A stretch of 64,000 nucleotides of DNA from Candidatus Saccharimonadota bacterium (GCA_905372275.1 CAJPON010000003.1:1-64000); one strand, 5' to 3'; positions 43,096 to 52,398 are shown, numbered from the stretch's first letter. Notes: generated from the letters alone by a model not told the origin. Numbers and translations are program-made.

Positions 43096-44937
43096 TCACT
43101 TCCTGCCAAATAGAATAGCTTTTCTCAAGCCGCGCTTAATTTCAACGCGCCATTCCCAGACACCATAACTAACACCCGCCAAGGCCAGTCCGCCAATTGT
43201 CCACCACACTGCTGGATTAGTTTGCTGGACTGTTACTGGCTGCACTGGATAAGCCGCTAATGTATTACTAGCTTTCTTGATTTTGCGGCAGCGTCCAGTT
43301 GAAGGATTGCGCTCCCAGCCTGCTTTGCACGGTTTGGGTAAATCGTCAACAGAAGCAATCTTCTTGCAGCGGCCAGTTTCTAGGTTACGGAATTGGCCCT
43401 CTTTACACGGTTTCAGAACCGCTGCAGCCGCCTTGGCAATTGAACGACAACGCCCGGTCTCCTCGCTGCGATATTGACCTTCTTTGCAAGGTTTCAAGAC
43501 AACGGTTTTTTTCTTGTTCTGAACAATATTGCGGCAGCGGCCAGTCTCTTCGCTGCGATATTGGTCATCGCGGCATGGTTTCAATATTTTTATTTTTGGT
43601 TTAGCCGACAACGCTTTCAGGCTACCCTTACCATAATTAAGTTTAGGCGTAAAATCATTACCCTCGCTACCTGGACTCGGCGTCGCCCAGCGCCAAGTCG
43701 CAGTTTTAGCATCATACGCCCAAGATCGCCCTTTGTTACTAACACTATCGGCTTTCTCATACGGTATCACGCCGTTCTTATAGGTAGTTAACCCGTTGGC
43801 ATCTTGCAACCACACTGTTCCGGATGCCTTGTCAAGATGCAGCGTCTTCCCCGATATAACAAAGATTTTACCCGGCAGAACTGCGCCTGATAGCTTCGAA
43901 AGGCTATCAGTAGAATCTGATTCCGCTTGGTTGCCGCTACGCAAGCGGTATAGCGATAAGTCTATTGGGCTTTGACCAACATTTTTAACCTTCACATAGC
44001 TATGACAAGCAAGGTTCGGATCAGCCGTAGTACAATCTGCTGGATTCGGTAAAATTTCTAGAATCTGTAAAGTTGGCGTCAGCGGCAAACGGTACAAATC
44101 ACTTGATATCATATTGCCAGTCGCTCGTTTACGAAAATCAGTTTTAAAGACGCCAGTTCGATAAGACTTACTCCAGCCTTTACGCTCCCAAATATCATTT
44201 TGATATTTACCGAGATCGGCGTTGTTAATTCGAACCGCCTCAACCAGCTGGCCAGCTTGATAAACATTTATCTCTTTGTCATACAAAGCATCGCTATTTG
44301 GAGTTGGACAGCCCGCTAAAGGCAATGCTTCATCCGCATGCGACAAGTTCGAGCTGTACAGCGTTAAATAACTCTTCGGCCGCAGATAATCTCGCAATTT
44401 AGCATTACAAACAAAATCAGCTTCCGCTGTTGCGTAACGTAGTTCTAGCGATACCTGTCCTAGATCGAAAAATTTATCACTAGTATTGTAAAGTTCTATC
44501 GCCGCATAGCCGTATTTTGGATCAGTTTTAAACGCCGAGACTACAACATCATTTTTTGCTAACACCGGTGACGGCAATGTCGTTATTTTATCTACAGTTT
44601 CGTTGGCATTAGTAGGGTTTAACGGGACCGACGGCGGGATTTCAGCAGACTTGGCAGCGGTTTTGTTTTCAGCAGTCTGCCGCGGGAGTGTCTTCCCATC
44701 GTTCGCAGCTGGCAGTGAATTAGAATTTTCTTTATTAATTAGCGGCTCGTTAGACTTACCGAGTTTTTCCTCTTGTTTAGCGGTTGGTAAATTCTCGCTA
44801 TTGTTTTCGCTCGCAACGCTTAGCGTGTTATCCGGCGAAACAGCCGCCGTCGATACAGCATCTGCCGCTGCCAACCCCGAAAATACTGGCTGAAGAGTTA
44901 TAGTTGCTATCAAAATGACGAGTTTTAGACATCGCAT
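43096..44937 (-). CDS. Exported lamin-tail-like protein with four PCxxGxxR...GRCR repeats
   Basis: From the ATG at 44937 (AGGAGG 4 bases upstream) the protein has 613 residues. A signal peptide is followed by a low-complexity Asn/Ser/Glu region. Two beta-sandwich segments then resemble lamin-tail domains (VVVSAFKTDPKYGYAAIELY; ILEILPNPADC, then HSYVKVKNVG). Four Cys repeats follow (pattern KPCKEGQYRSEETGRCR), and a C-terminal membrane helix with a basic tail. It is probably a surface protein held in the membrane. Its place between yebC and ruvC is unusual. A TTG 15 bases upstream is rejected as the start because it lies before the ribosome site. Confidence 0.8.
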   Translation of the reverse strand: MRCLKLVILIATITLQPVFSGLAAADAVSTAAVSPDNTLSVASENNSENLPTAKQEEKLGKSNEPLINKENSNSLPAANDGKTLPRQTAENKTAAKSAEIPPSVPLNPTNANETVDKITTLPSPVLAKNDVVVSAFKTDPKYGYAAIELYNTSDKFFDLGQVSLELRYATAEADFVCNAKLRDYLRPKSYLTLYSSNLSHADEALPLAGCPTPNSDALYDKEINVYQAGQLVEAVRINNADLGKYQNDIWERKGWSKSYRTGVFKTDFRKRATGNMISSDLYRLPLTPTLQILEILPNPADCTTADPNLACHSYVKVKNVGQSPIDLSLYRLRSGNQAESDSTDSLSKLSGAVLPGKIFVISGKTLHLDKASGTVWLQDANGLTTYKNGVIPYEKADSVSNKGRSWAYDAKTATWRWATPSPGSEGNDFTPKLNYGKGSLKALSAKPKIKILKPCRDDQYRSEETGRCRNIVQNKKKTVVLKPCKEGQYRSEETGRCRSIAKAAAAVLKPCKEGQFRNLETGRCKKIASVDDLPKPCKAGWERNPSTGRCRKIKKASNTLAAYPVQPVTVQQTNPAVWWTIGGLALAGVSYGVWEWRVEIKRGLRKAILFGRK

Positions 44938-45005
44938 CAGGCCTCCTAGCAATTATAAATACCATGTATACTTATAATCTACATGAAGGTAAGCTTAAAA
45001 GTCAA

Positions 45006-45731
45006 CTAATCGTTAATATCAGCAGTAATATCGGCATTCGTATAGACGTTTACTACATCATCAAGATCGTCGAGCGCGTCAATAATTTTTATTACTTTGC
45101 GAGCGGTTTCAGCATCGCTGATAGGCACGTCATTTTTGGCAATGTATTGCAACTCGGCTTCCTCGATGGTCATACCTGCATCGAGCAACGCCTTACGAAC
45201 GCTCGCTAAATCTTTCATGCCAGTATAGACAATTAGTTTACCATCAGCCTCAACAGCATCTTCGGCGCCTGCGTCAAGTACTTGCAACAATGCTTCTTCG
45301 CCGCTTGCTGCCACCCGAATAACCCCTTTGCGGTCAAATTGAAACATCACGCTGCCAGCATCAGCCATTGAACCGCCGTTTTTAGTTAAAGCCAATTTCA
45401 CCTCTGGCAAAGTTCGATTACGGTTATCAGTGGCTGTTTCAATGATAATCCCTACGCCGCCAGGGCCATAGCCCTCGTAAGTAATTTCCTCTAGCGTCGC
45501 TAAATTTTTGTCGGCAACCCGGTCGATCGCTCGCTGGATATTGGCAGCCGGCATATTTGCTGCCTTAGCTTTTTCGATAGCCATCGCTAGACTAGAGTTC
45601 ATTGTGGGGTCAGTGCCAGCCCGCGCTGCGATAGCGATCTGGTTGCCAATTTTAGTGAAAATCGCACCGCGTTTAGCATCAACAACAGCTTTTTGACGAT
45701 GTGTTGTCGCCCATTTACTATGTCCTGACAT
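45006..45731 (-). CDS. yebC: YebC/PmpR family protein
   Basis: 241 residues, opening with the family's SGHSKWATTHRQKAVVDAKR and containing NPAANIQ-like MPAANIQRAID and YEGYGPGGVGIIIE. Family members regulate transcription and, in recent work, help translation of proline-rich stretches. As in many bacteria it precedes ruvC, but here an exported-protein gene lies between. GAGGAGT precedes the ATG. Confidence 0.93.
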   Translation of the reverse strand: MSGHSKWATTHRQKAVVDAKRGAIFTKIGNQIAIAARAGTDPTMNSSLAMAIEKAKAANMPAANIQRAIDRVADKNLATLEEITYEGYGPGGVGIIIETATDNRNRTLPEVKLALTKNGGSMADAGSVMFQFDRKGVIRVAASGEEALLQVLDAGAEDAVEADGKLIVYTGMKDLASVRKALLDAGMTIEEAELQYIAKNDVPISDAETARKVIKIIDALDDLDDVVNVYTNADITADIND

Positions 45732-45790
45732 GACTACTCCTCGTTAGTTTATTGATAAATGCTTACTCATATAATAGCAAATGAGCCCTG

Positions 45791-47230
45791 TTATGTCACT
45801 ATTGAAGCGTCGCGCAGTCGATAGCCGCTACGCCATTTCATGAACCACACTGCCGCAATTATCAAACCGTACCATAGCGCCGCTATCCACCACGGTACTT
45901 GCAGTTCAACTGCAGCCCAAGATTGCTCGGCGCACCAATTCACTACTGCAATCATCGCATCAAGCATCATCTGCGCTGGCCAGCCAACGATGTGCGCTAT
46001 CGCTGGAACAATCAATCCGCTAACGCCACCTATTGATGTTAGCAGCATCGCCAACGGTATAAACGGACCAACCAGGATATTCGCCAACAACGAAATTATA
46101 CTCAACTGCCCAAAGGCCGCCATAATAATCGGTGCAGTTACCAGCTGTGCCGCTAACGTTTCTAACAAAATTTGAATGATAGCTGGAACTTTATCAGCCG
46201 AGAAGAAATAAGCCGTCATCACTGGCGCCACAATAATTACGCCAGCAAACGCCGCAAAACTCAGCATCCAGCCCATGTCGCCCCAAGCATAACTCGAATT
46301 ACACAATACCGTTATTGCCGATACTAGCCCCAGCAAAACAACTGGATGAAATTTTCGACCAACATACCATGCTAATAAACTTAATCCGGTAACAAGCCCG
46401 GCGCGCACCATGCTCGGGCTAGCGCCAGTCATAGCGATAAAACCCAGCACCAAACTACAGCTAACTAGTGTCGCTAAATATTTTGATATTTTTGCGAATA
46501 GCCGCCGCGCCAAACGTACCAGAATTGTTAAATTGTAGCCGCTCGCTACAATGATATGCGTCAGACCAGCAATCTTCAAAGCCTCTAGTAGATCATCTGG
46601 CAGCATACTTTTCTTGCCTAATAAAAAGCCAATCCCTAGGCTAGCTCCTGGATCATCAACCGCTTTATGTACGCCATCAGCAAAATTATCGCGCAGCTCT
46701 AGTGCTGGATCGCCGCCAGCTGTTCGCTTGACACTGTCAAGCTTCGGCCTTGCTAATACCGCCGCGAAATTGCCAAAACCCGGCTTCAATACACCGCGCA
46801 AAACAAGTTCGTCACCGCGTTTAATTGCTGGATTACCGCGCAGCGACAACCAAATTTGGCCAGGTAAAAACGTATTGCCCATTTTGATATAAGTTATTTG
46901 CAGTCTCGTGCTACCAGCTACGTTATCTGCGTCATCCCGCACTATGCCGGTTAATTGCACCGACTGACCATACAGCGGTTTATATAACTGTAATTGCACT
47001 TGATCGCTAGAGCCGCGAGCCAGTCCAACCAACAGCCCTGCGCCTAGCGTTAAAATTAACAAAATCCGCCGCCGCTGCCAAAAAGCTAAACTAATCAGCG
47101 GGATGGACGCAATAATTAACCACCAGCTAGCCCCGTTCCACCATTGCGCCAATACCACGCCACTAACTAGCCCGTAGCATAAAGCAGCAATATGCCACAT
47201 TGGATGAAGCCGCTCGCCCAACCATCTCAT
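45791..47230 (-). CDS. comEC: ComEC/Rec2 DNA-uptake channel (no C-terminal hydrolase domain)
   Basis: 479 residues: N-terminal helices, an extracytoplasmic OB-like domain (QLTGIVRDDADNVAG) and the multi-helix competence core (LLPDDLLEALKIAGLTHIIVASGYNLTILVR region). The metallo-beta-lactamase domain that ends classic ComEC proteins (~750 aa) is absent. It moves single-stranded DNA across the membrane, fitting the pilus genes and RecA in this window. TACTAT ends 6 bases before the ATG. Confidence 0.88.
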   Translation of the reverse strand: MRWLGERLHPMWHIAALCYGLVSGVVLAQWWNGASWWLIIASIPLISLAFWQRRRILLILTLGAGLLVGLARGSSDQVQLQLYKPLYGQSVQLTGIVRDDADNVAGSTRLQITYIKMGNTFLPGQIWLSLRGNPAIKRGDELVLRGVLKPGFGNFAAVLARPKLDSVKRTAGGDPALELRDNFADGVHKAVDDPGASLGIGFLLGKKSMLPDDLLEALKIAGLTHIIVASGYNLTILVRLARRLFAKISKYLATLVSCSLVLGFIAMTGASPSMVRAGLVTGLSLLAWYVGRKFHPVVLLGLVSAITVLCNSSYAWGDMGWMLSFAAFAGVIIVAPVMTAYFFSADKVPAIIQILLETLAAQLVTAPIIMAAFGQLSIISLLANILVGPFIPLAMLLTSIGGVSGLIVPAIAHIVGWPAQMMLDAMIAVVNWCAEQSWAAVELQVPWWIAALWYGLIIAAVWFMKWRSGYRLRDASIVT

Positions 47231-47236
47231 ATTTCG

Positions 47237-47242
47237 ATAGTA
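47237..47242 (-). promoter_or_regulatory. -10 box of comEC, leaderless type
   Basis: TACTAT, then CGAAAT, then the ATG at 47230. Confidence 0.45.
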
Positions 47243-47289
47243 GCATAGCTTGACACGACTCGCCGCAAACTGTATAGTAAGATTTACTC

Positions 47290-47366
47290 GGGCCCATAGC
47301 TCAGCTGGTTAGAGCACCTGCCTTTTAAGCAGGGTGTCGTGAGTTCAAGCCTCACTGGGCCCTCCA
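47290..47366 (+). tRNA. tRNA-Lys (TTT)
   Basis: A 77-base cloverleaf: acceptor GGGCCCA/TGGGCCC, D-arm GCTC/GAGC, anticodon stem CTGCC with loop TTTTAA around TTT, T-arm with GTTCAAGCC, and encoded CCA. Confidence 0.95.
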
Positions 47367-47379
47367 TTTTAAAAACAAG

Positions 47380-47413
47380 AAGACCTTTTCAGTGTGAAGG
47401 TCTTTTATTTTTT
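47380..47413 (+). terminator. Terminator after tRNA-Lys
   Basis: The stem AAGACCTT/AAGGTCTT with a 9-base loop, followed by TTATTTTTT. Confidence 0.8.
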
Positions 47414-47421
47414 AACTGTCT

Positions 47422-47910
47422 TTATTCTTTACTCTTCTTTTTTGATTCGTTGCGCCGCACATGAGTTTGCAACACATCAATTATCGACAGCACCAGGCAC
47501 ACAGTCACGATAATGGCATAAGACGCATTAATACGGCTGACGATTTGCTTGCCGAACTCATCAACCACTAGCGCATTTTCTAGCGGCTCAAACATTAATA
47601 CCACAGCTAACACTGCAAATACCACTGACCCGCCAATTCGCTGAAATTTGTTACTAGCCGCCGGCCCGCTGAATAATAATATCAGTGAAGGCGCTAGAGT
47701 TAATATCACCGCTACTACATCTACTAACGGCGGACGGATAATGACAATGCCGAGATTAGCAACGTATGGCGTTGCCTCGCTACTCCACAAATCAGCCAAG
47801 ATTGAACCAGCTGCTAGCGCTAGCGTCAGTACGCCGAATCGCCGGCGCGTCATATATGCCAACAAAAACAACACGCCAAAGACTATTGCTAGAACGATAG
47901 TAAAAGTCAT
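47422..47910 (-). CDS. Four-helix membrane protein, 162 aa
   Basis: Four to five hydrophobic helices and a basic C-terminus (HVRRNESKKKSKE). No family motif is recognised. TAAAAT ends 6 bases before the ATG, so the mRNA is probably leaderless. The 3' end lies against the tRNA-Lys terminator, which could also stop this transcript. Confidence 0.65.
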   Translation of the reverse strand: MTFTIVLAIVFGVLFLLAYMTRRRFGVLTLALAAGSILADLWSSEATPYVANLGIVIIRPPLVDVVAVILTLAPSLILLFSGPAASNKFQRIGGSVVFAVLAVVLMFEPLENALVVDEFGKQIVSRINASYAIIVTVCLVLSIIDVLQTHVRRNESKKKSKE

Positions 47911-47916
47911 GCTTTT

Positions 47917-47922
47917 ATTTTA
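47917..47922 (-). promoter_or_regulatory. -10 box, leaderless type
   Basis: TAAAAT, then AAAAGC, then the ATG at 47910. Confidence 0.45.
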
Positions 47923-47963
47923 TCATGTCGTCTATGTACGACGGCAAGTTAAAAGCCCGTGCC

Positions 47964-49079
47964 TCACGAGAAAATACCGCGTTTTTTAGAGGCTTCGAAT
48001 TGCTCTAACAGTTCACGCTGCTTTTTAGACAGTTTAGTCGGTGTATCGACAATAATGCTAACGATATGGGCGCCGCGCCGTTCGCTGCGCGGGTATGGCA
48101 CGCCATGGCCAGACAATTTAAAATCAGTACCCGACTGCGTACCGGCCGGTACCTTCATGGTAATTATGCCGTCGACTGTCTCAACGTCAATTTCAGTACC
48201 GAGTGCCGCATCAACCATACCGATATGTTCTTGGCTAAGAATCAAATCGCCCTCGCGGGTAAACTTCTTATGCGCTTTAACGCGAATATTGATGTATAAA
48301 TCACCACGGTCGCCGTCGGCAATCGCTTCACCGCGCTCGCGCAAACGAATTGTCGAACCGTCATCAATACCTGCTGGAATTTTGACAGTGATTTTCTGCT
48401 CGCGCCGCTGCACGCCAGAGCCGTGGCAAACTGTGCATTCTTTCTCGGGTATTTTACCGCGGCCTTTACAGGTTTCGCAAACTACCGCTTGTTGGATCGG
48501 GCCAAACATAGTGTTCATTGTGCGGACACGCTGGCCAGCCCCTTGGCAATCTGGACAAGTTTTCATCTCGAAACCCGGCTCGACGGTCGTACCGTGACAA
48601 TGCTCACACTCGTCATTAATCATTAACGCAATCTCGACATCTTTACCAAACACCGCTTCTTCGAAAGTCAAAGTAACACGCGTTTCAACGTCGCGCCCAC
48701 GCGGCCGGCTATTGCGGCGCGATTGCCCGGACGGCCCGCCAAAAAACTGACTGAAAATATCGCCCAAGCCTTCGCCAAAATCGAAATTAATATTTTGACC
48801 TTGGCCGAAACCGCCAAAACCTTCAAAAGGATTACCGCTGTAACCAGCACCGCCGCCAGAACCGCCTACGCCAGCATGACCGAACTGGTCGTAACGTTGG
48901 CGTTTTTGCTTGTCTTTGAGAACTTCGTAAGCTTCGTTAATCTCTTTGAATTTCTCTTCGCTGCCGCCTTCTTTGTCGGGGTGATATTTAACAGCCAGCT
49001 TACGAAAAGCTTTCTTGACTTCGTCTTCAGAGGCGTTTTTGCTGATACCTAGTACTTCATAATAGTCGCGCTTTGCCAT
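47964..49079 (-). CDS. dnaJ: Chaperone DnaJ
   Basis: A type I J-protein of 371 residues. The J domain has the HPD motif (YHPDKEGG, ~residue 34). A Gly/Phe-rich region follows, then the four zinc motifs ([32 protein letters not shown]) and the C-terminal substrate domains. It presents clients to DnaK. No dnaK, grpE or hrcA gene is adjacent, but a perfect CIRCE operator covers its promoter. Confidence 0.97.
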   Translation of the reverse strand: MAKRDYYEVLGISKNASEDEVKKAFRKLAVKYHPDKEGGSEEKFKEINEAYEVLKDKQKRQRYDQFGHAGVGGSGGGAGYSGNPFEGFGGFGQGQNINFDFGEGLGDIFSQFFGGPSGQSRRNSRPRGRDVETRVTLTFEEAVFGKDVEIALMINDECEHCHGTTVEPGFEMKTCPDCQGAGQRVRTMNTMFGPIQQAVVCETCKGRGKIPEKECTVCHGSGVQRREQKITVKIPAGIDDGSTIRLRERGEAIADGDRGDLYINIRVKAHKKFTREGDLILSQEHIGMVDAALGTEIDVETVDGIITMKVPAGTQSGTDFKLSGHGVPYPRSERRGAHIVSIIVDTPTKLSKKQRELLEQFEASKKRGIFS

Positions 49080-49087
49080 ATTGCTAT

Positions 49088-49125
49088 AGTATAGCGCGTT
49101 AGCACTCGAAGTGCAAGAGTGCTAA
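49088..49125 (-). promoter_or_regulatory. dnaJ promoter with perfect CIRCE operator
   Basis: TTAGCACTC, nine bases, GAGTGCTAA (49099-49125) is the exact HrcA-binding CIRCE sequence. The -35 TTGCAC (49111-49116) lies in the CIRCE spacer. TATACT (49088-49093) follows at 17 bases. HrcA bound here would block RNA polymerase. The predicted leader is only about 2 bases. Confidence 0.92.
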
Positions 49126-49135
49126 AATTACTAAC

Positions 49136-50155
49136 TTATTTGACGTCAGTAGCCGATGGACTCTTATTATTTTTGTTCGGATTACGCGCCGCTAGCACGC
49201 GCAAATCGTCAACTACATCAAATTCATCAAGGATTTTACGGCCGAGCAACGCCTCTAATGCATCCTCGAGCGTTAGAATGCCCGCTGTCTCGCGATAATC
49301 ATTAACAACAATAAACATATGATGCCGCGTCTTGATAAAGGCCGACAAGGCGCGCTCCAGCTTCTGGTTTTGGTTGATAAAGTAAATCTTCTTGTCCATC
49401 GCCGTTTCAACGCGGCTAGTTTTCTTACCGTTATCAAGCGTCAGTAAGCTACGAATATGCAGAATACCAACAATATGGTCAATATCACCGTCAGTCACCG
49501 GGAAGCGGCTATGACCAGTCTTATGCAGTTCATCAAGCAGCAACGGCCCAATCACATCTTCCTTAGCTACTGTATTCATTACGCCGCGCGGCGTCATTAC
49601 CTCTTCGACGGTTTTTTCATGAAAATGCAGGGCATTATTGATTAATTTTTTCTCTTCAAGCGACAATATTCCCGATGATTCGCGTATCAAATGCTCAAGT
49701 TCTTCCCGCGAGCTAAGAATATTCGGCTCATTCTGCACGTTAACACTGCGCAAAACTTGCCCCAAGCGCGGATGCCGCTCGACGAAAGTCAGCAATCTCG
49801 GCTCTATCCGCCGGTAATATCCATCAACCATCTGCACCAACCAGTCAAAATGAGCAATTCTACTATATACTAAAGATGTCATCACGCTAATGGCCACGCC
49901 GATAAAAAAACCAAACGCCGATACTGCCGATAATACCGCCAGAACCAGTAGTAGAGCTTCGGTTGCTTTACGCAGCGATACAATATCATCAAGCAGTAGT
50001 ATTCGTCGTAATTCGTCAGCCGCTGTGGTGTCGCCCTTACGACGGCGGCGTTCTAGCTCGTACATTGATAGCTTTGTTCGGCGCGGCGAAATTGACGTCA
50101 CTGCTATCAACGCTAAGGTAATCATCACAAACAAAATCGCTAAGAATAACCGCAT
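49136..50155 (-). CDS. CNNM/CBS-pair protein (HlyC/CorC family)
   Basis: From the ATG at 50155 the protein has 339 residues. An N-terminal membrane helix precedes a second hydrophobic stretch near 80-105. Two CBS domains follow (EEVMTPRGVMNTVAKED, HSRFPVTDGDIDHIVGILHI, MFIVVNDYRETAGILTLEDAL). The full DUF21 membrane domain appears reduced. Relatives handle Mg2+ or other cations. TACAAT ends 6 bases before this ATG. A longer frame starting upstream would begin before that promoter, so it is rejected. Confidence 0.8.
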   Translation of the reverse strand: MRLFLAILFVMITLALIAVTSISPRRTKLSMYELERRRRKGDTTAADELRRILLLDDIVSLRKATEALLLVLAVLSAVSAFGFFIGVAISVMTSLVYSRIAHFDWLVQMVDGYYRRIEPRLLTFVERHPRLGQVLRSVNVQNEPNILSSREELEHLIRESSGILSLEEKKLINNALHFHEKTVEEVMTPRGVMNTVAKEDVIGPLLLDELHKTGHSRFPVTDGDIDHIVGILHIRSLLTLDNGKKTSRVETAMDKKIYFINQNQKLERALSAFIKTRHHMFIVVNDYRETAGILTLEDALEALLGRKILDEFDVVDDLRVLAARNPNKNNKSPSATDVK

Positions 50156-50161
50156 ACATAT

Positions 50162-50167
50162 ATTGTA
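50162..50167 (-). promoter_or_regulatory. -10 box, leaderless type
   Basis: TACAAT, then ATATGT, then the ATG at 50155. It fixes the start of the CBS-pair gene. Confidence 0.5.
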
Positions 50168-50234
50168 CCGCAAGCCCGCTTGATTGGCGAGCTCATAAGC
50201 AGTATAATAGCCTCTAGTAATAAGCGGAGGAAAT

Positions 50235-50984
50235 ATGACCAAAAAGGCATGGATTATTTTTGCGGCGATGTGCGTAGGATTGATTGGCGGCTTGATTTTT
50301 TTACAGCAGCGCAATCAAATTGATGTTTCAAGCGTCGATACTACGAAGGTGCAGCCAGCATCGAGCGAAAGCGGCAATATTAGCGAGCATGTTTATGGTA
50401 ACGCCAACAGCAAAGTACTATTAGTTGAATATGCCGATTTTCAATGTCCAGGCTGCAATTCATCTTACCCGGTCACAAAAAAAGTCACTGAAAAGTACAA
50501 AGACAAGATCGGGTTTATCTTCCGCAATTATCCGCTAACTAGCGCTCACCCGAACGCGCTGGCCGCGGCGGCTGCCGCCGAATCAGCTGGACTGCAAGGT
50601 AAGTACTGGGAAATGCACAACTCGCTTTTCGAAAATCGAGCTAGCTGGGTAGAGTTGTCTGGGTCTACGCGCACTGATGCTTTCGTGAAACTAGCTTCAG
50701 ACATTAAAGACCTGAACGTGGACAAATTCAAAACCGATCTCGAGAACCCAGCAATCCGTAAAAAAATTGACTACGATATGGCACTCGGCAAAAAAGATAG
50801 CGTGAGCGGTACTCCAGCTATGCTCATCAATGGCAAGGACGTAGGTAATCAAAAAGTACTCAACGGCAAGCTAGTCAGCGGCACGAATAGTGACAATGAC
50901 GCTAATTATGTCTGGGCTAATGCTGATAATTTTGAAAAGTTCGTTATCCAGCCAGCAATGAAATCTGCCGGAATCAGCTACTAG
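50235..50984 (+). CDS. DsbA-like thiol-disulfide oxidoreductase, membrane anchored
   Basis: 249 residues: an N-terminal membrane helix (residues 5-24), then a thioredoxin fold of DsbA/BdbD type with active site CPGC (YADFQCPGCNSSYP) and cis-proline loop SGTPAMLING. It should introduce disulfides outside the membrane. Fitting clients in this window are the Cys-repeat proteins at 40-45 kb and the prepilin. TATAAT, a 23-base leader and GGAGG precede the ATG. Confidence 0.92.
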   Translation: MTKKAWIIFAAMCVGLIGGLIFLQQRNQIDVSSVDTTKVQPASSESGNISEHVYGNANSKVLLVEYADFQCPGCNSSYPVTKKVTEKYKDKIGFIFRNYPLTSAHPNALAAAAAAESAGLQGKYWEMHNSLFENRASWVELSGSTRTDAFVKLASDIKDLNVDKFKTDLENPAIRKKIDYDMALGKKDSVSGTPAMLINGKDVGNQKVLNGKLVSGTNSDNDANYVWANADNFEKFVIQPAMKSAGISY

Positions 50985-51313
50985 CTGTTATTCATATTGG
51001 TATTTGGTGGACCTGCTTGTTGATTCTTGTTTGATGAGCTAGGCGACTCCTGAGGTGCGGTAGCGTTATTTGTGCTAGAACCAGCCTGCTGCGGCACTAG
51101 TGAATTGCCTCCAGGCGCACCATTCATTGCATTGCTTTGCGATGATTTATTGACTTGCATACCACCAACAAAACCTAATCCGCCAGCGAACAACACAATT
51201 GCTATGACGGCCAAAATCATAGTTGGCATCATAGACGAGCATTGCGCCACTGGCCGTATTGATGGCGCACCACTAGAAGACATTTCAAAACCATCTTCAA
51301 TTTTAGTTGGCAT
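50981..51313 (-). CDS. Single-helix membrane protein with Asn/Ser/Gln-rich tail, 110 aa
   Basis: A cytoplasmic N-terminus, one helix (MILAVIAIVLFAGGLGFVGG) and a low-complexity outer tail rich in Asn, Ser, Gln and Pro. Function unknown. It is convergent with the DsbA-like gene (4-base overlap), with a good AAAGGAGATG site. It lies downstream of the two-component genes, 71 bases after the kinase stop. Confidence 0.6.
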   Translation of the reverse strand: MPTKIEDGFEMSSSGAPSIRPVAQCSSMMPTMILAVIAIVLFAGGLGFVGGMQVNKSSQSNAMNGAPGGNSLVPQQAGSSTNNATAPQESPSSSNKNQQAGPPNTNMNNS

Positions 51314-51384
51314 TTATTCATCTCCTTTTGTTAATTAATATTGATTAAAATATAACTAGGAGCTATTAAAGACGCCTTAAAAAA

Positions 51385-52398
51385 TTATTTTTTCTTGTTG
51401 TATGCAGGAAGAATGACCGTAAAAGTCGAACCAACATTCTGTTCGCTATCGACGTTAATTCGTCCGCCATGCGCCTTAATAATCCGCTCGGCAATTGACA
51501 AGCCTAAGCCGTATCCAGCAGTAGTACGCGACTCTTCGGCTCTATAAAACCGCGTGAAAATTTGCGACTTTACTTCGTCGCTCATGCCAATACCAGCATC
51601 CGCTACAGCAACGCTGACGTGCTTACCCTTTTTGCTGCTAGAAATAATAATGGTACCGCCTTTGTTGCTATATTTAATAGCATTGTCTAGCAAAATTGTG
51701 AAAAGCTGTTCTAAACTTTGTCGATCGCCAAGCAGCAAAAAATTTTTAGTTTTATCATCGATAGCAATATCTTTTGCCAGCGCCTGATTTACTACTAGGT
51801 TCATCGCCCGAGCAATCACCGATTGCAAACCGACCTTGCCTTTCTGAATTTCCAGCTTGTCTTCTTTGAGCAACCCTAACATTGAGTTGGTTAATTTTTG
51901 TAAACGTTTAACATCATCAACATTGTCGGTGATAACTTGCTTAGCCTGTTTGAGAGTCAATTTCGGATTCATTGATGCCACCTCATTAGCTGCCAGTAGT
52001 GCGGTCAACGGCGTGCGTAATTCGTGACTAGCATCGCTGACAAAACGCGATTGCGCCGCCATATTATCCTCGATTGGCTGCAGCGTATGCTGAGCCAGTA
52101 GATAGCTGATTAGTCCGCCTATCAAAAACACCGTCAAATTTGCCAACAGCAAGTTTAGGCGAATCGCCGCCATCGCTTCATCTTCAAGCGTATCAAGATA
52201 GCTATGAATTGAAATAACCGCGCCCGGTTCGTTGGAACGAACTGTAGCCAGCGCCTGCTGATCGTTTGATGGACGACGATGAAATTCTTGACTTGATAAT
52301 CCATAAATTATCAAACTAAAGGCGATCGACATAGACATGATGATCGCCAAATAGGTCCCCGCTAAGCGAACAACGGCACGTTGACCAACATTTTTCAT
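51385..52398 (-). CDS. Sensor histidine kinase
   Basis: 337 residues: two membrane helices (about 14-34 and 80-102) around a short sensor loop, H-box SHELRTPLTALLAANEV (His ~124), N-box LDNAIKYSNKGG, and G-boxes ADAGIGMS and GYGLGLSIAERI. It is an OmpR-type partner kinase. The start overlaps the response regulator stop by 4 bases. Confidence 0.93.
   Translation of the reverse strand: MKNVGQRAVVRLAGTYLAIIMSMSIAFSLIIYGLSSQEFHRRPSNDQQALATVRSNEPGAVISIHSYLDTLEDEAMAAIRLNLLLANLTVFLIGGLISYLLAQHTLQPIEDNMAAQSRFVSDASHELRTPLTALLAANEVASMNPKLTLKQAKQVITDNVDDVKRLQKLTNSMLGLLKEDKLEIQKGKVGLQSVIARAMNLVVNQALAKDIAIDDKTKNFLLLGDRQSLEQLFTILLDNAIKYSNKGGTIIISSSKKGKHVSVAVADAGIGMSDEVKSQIFTRFYRAEESRTTAGYGLGLSIAERIIKAHGGRINVDSEQNVGSTFTVILPAYNKKK

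Noticed and set aside
49099..49125. CIRCE inverted repeat as a terminator of the CBS-pair gene
   Set aside because: The CBS-pair gene ends at 49136 on the same strand, but the repeat matches the HrcA operator exactly, has no T-run and overlaps a good promoter for dnaJ.
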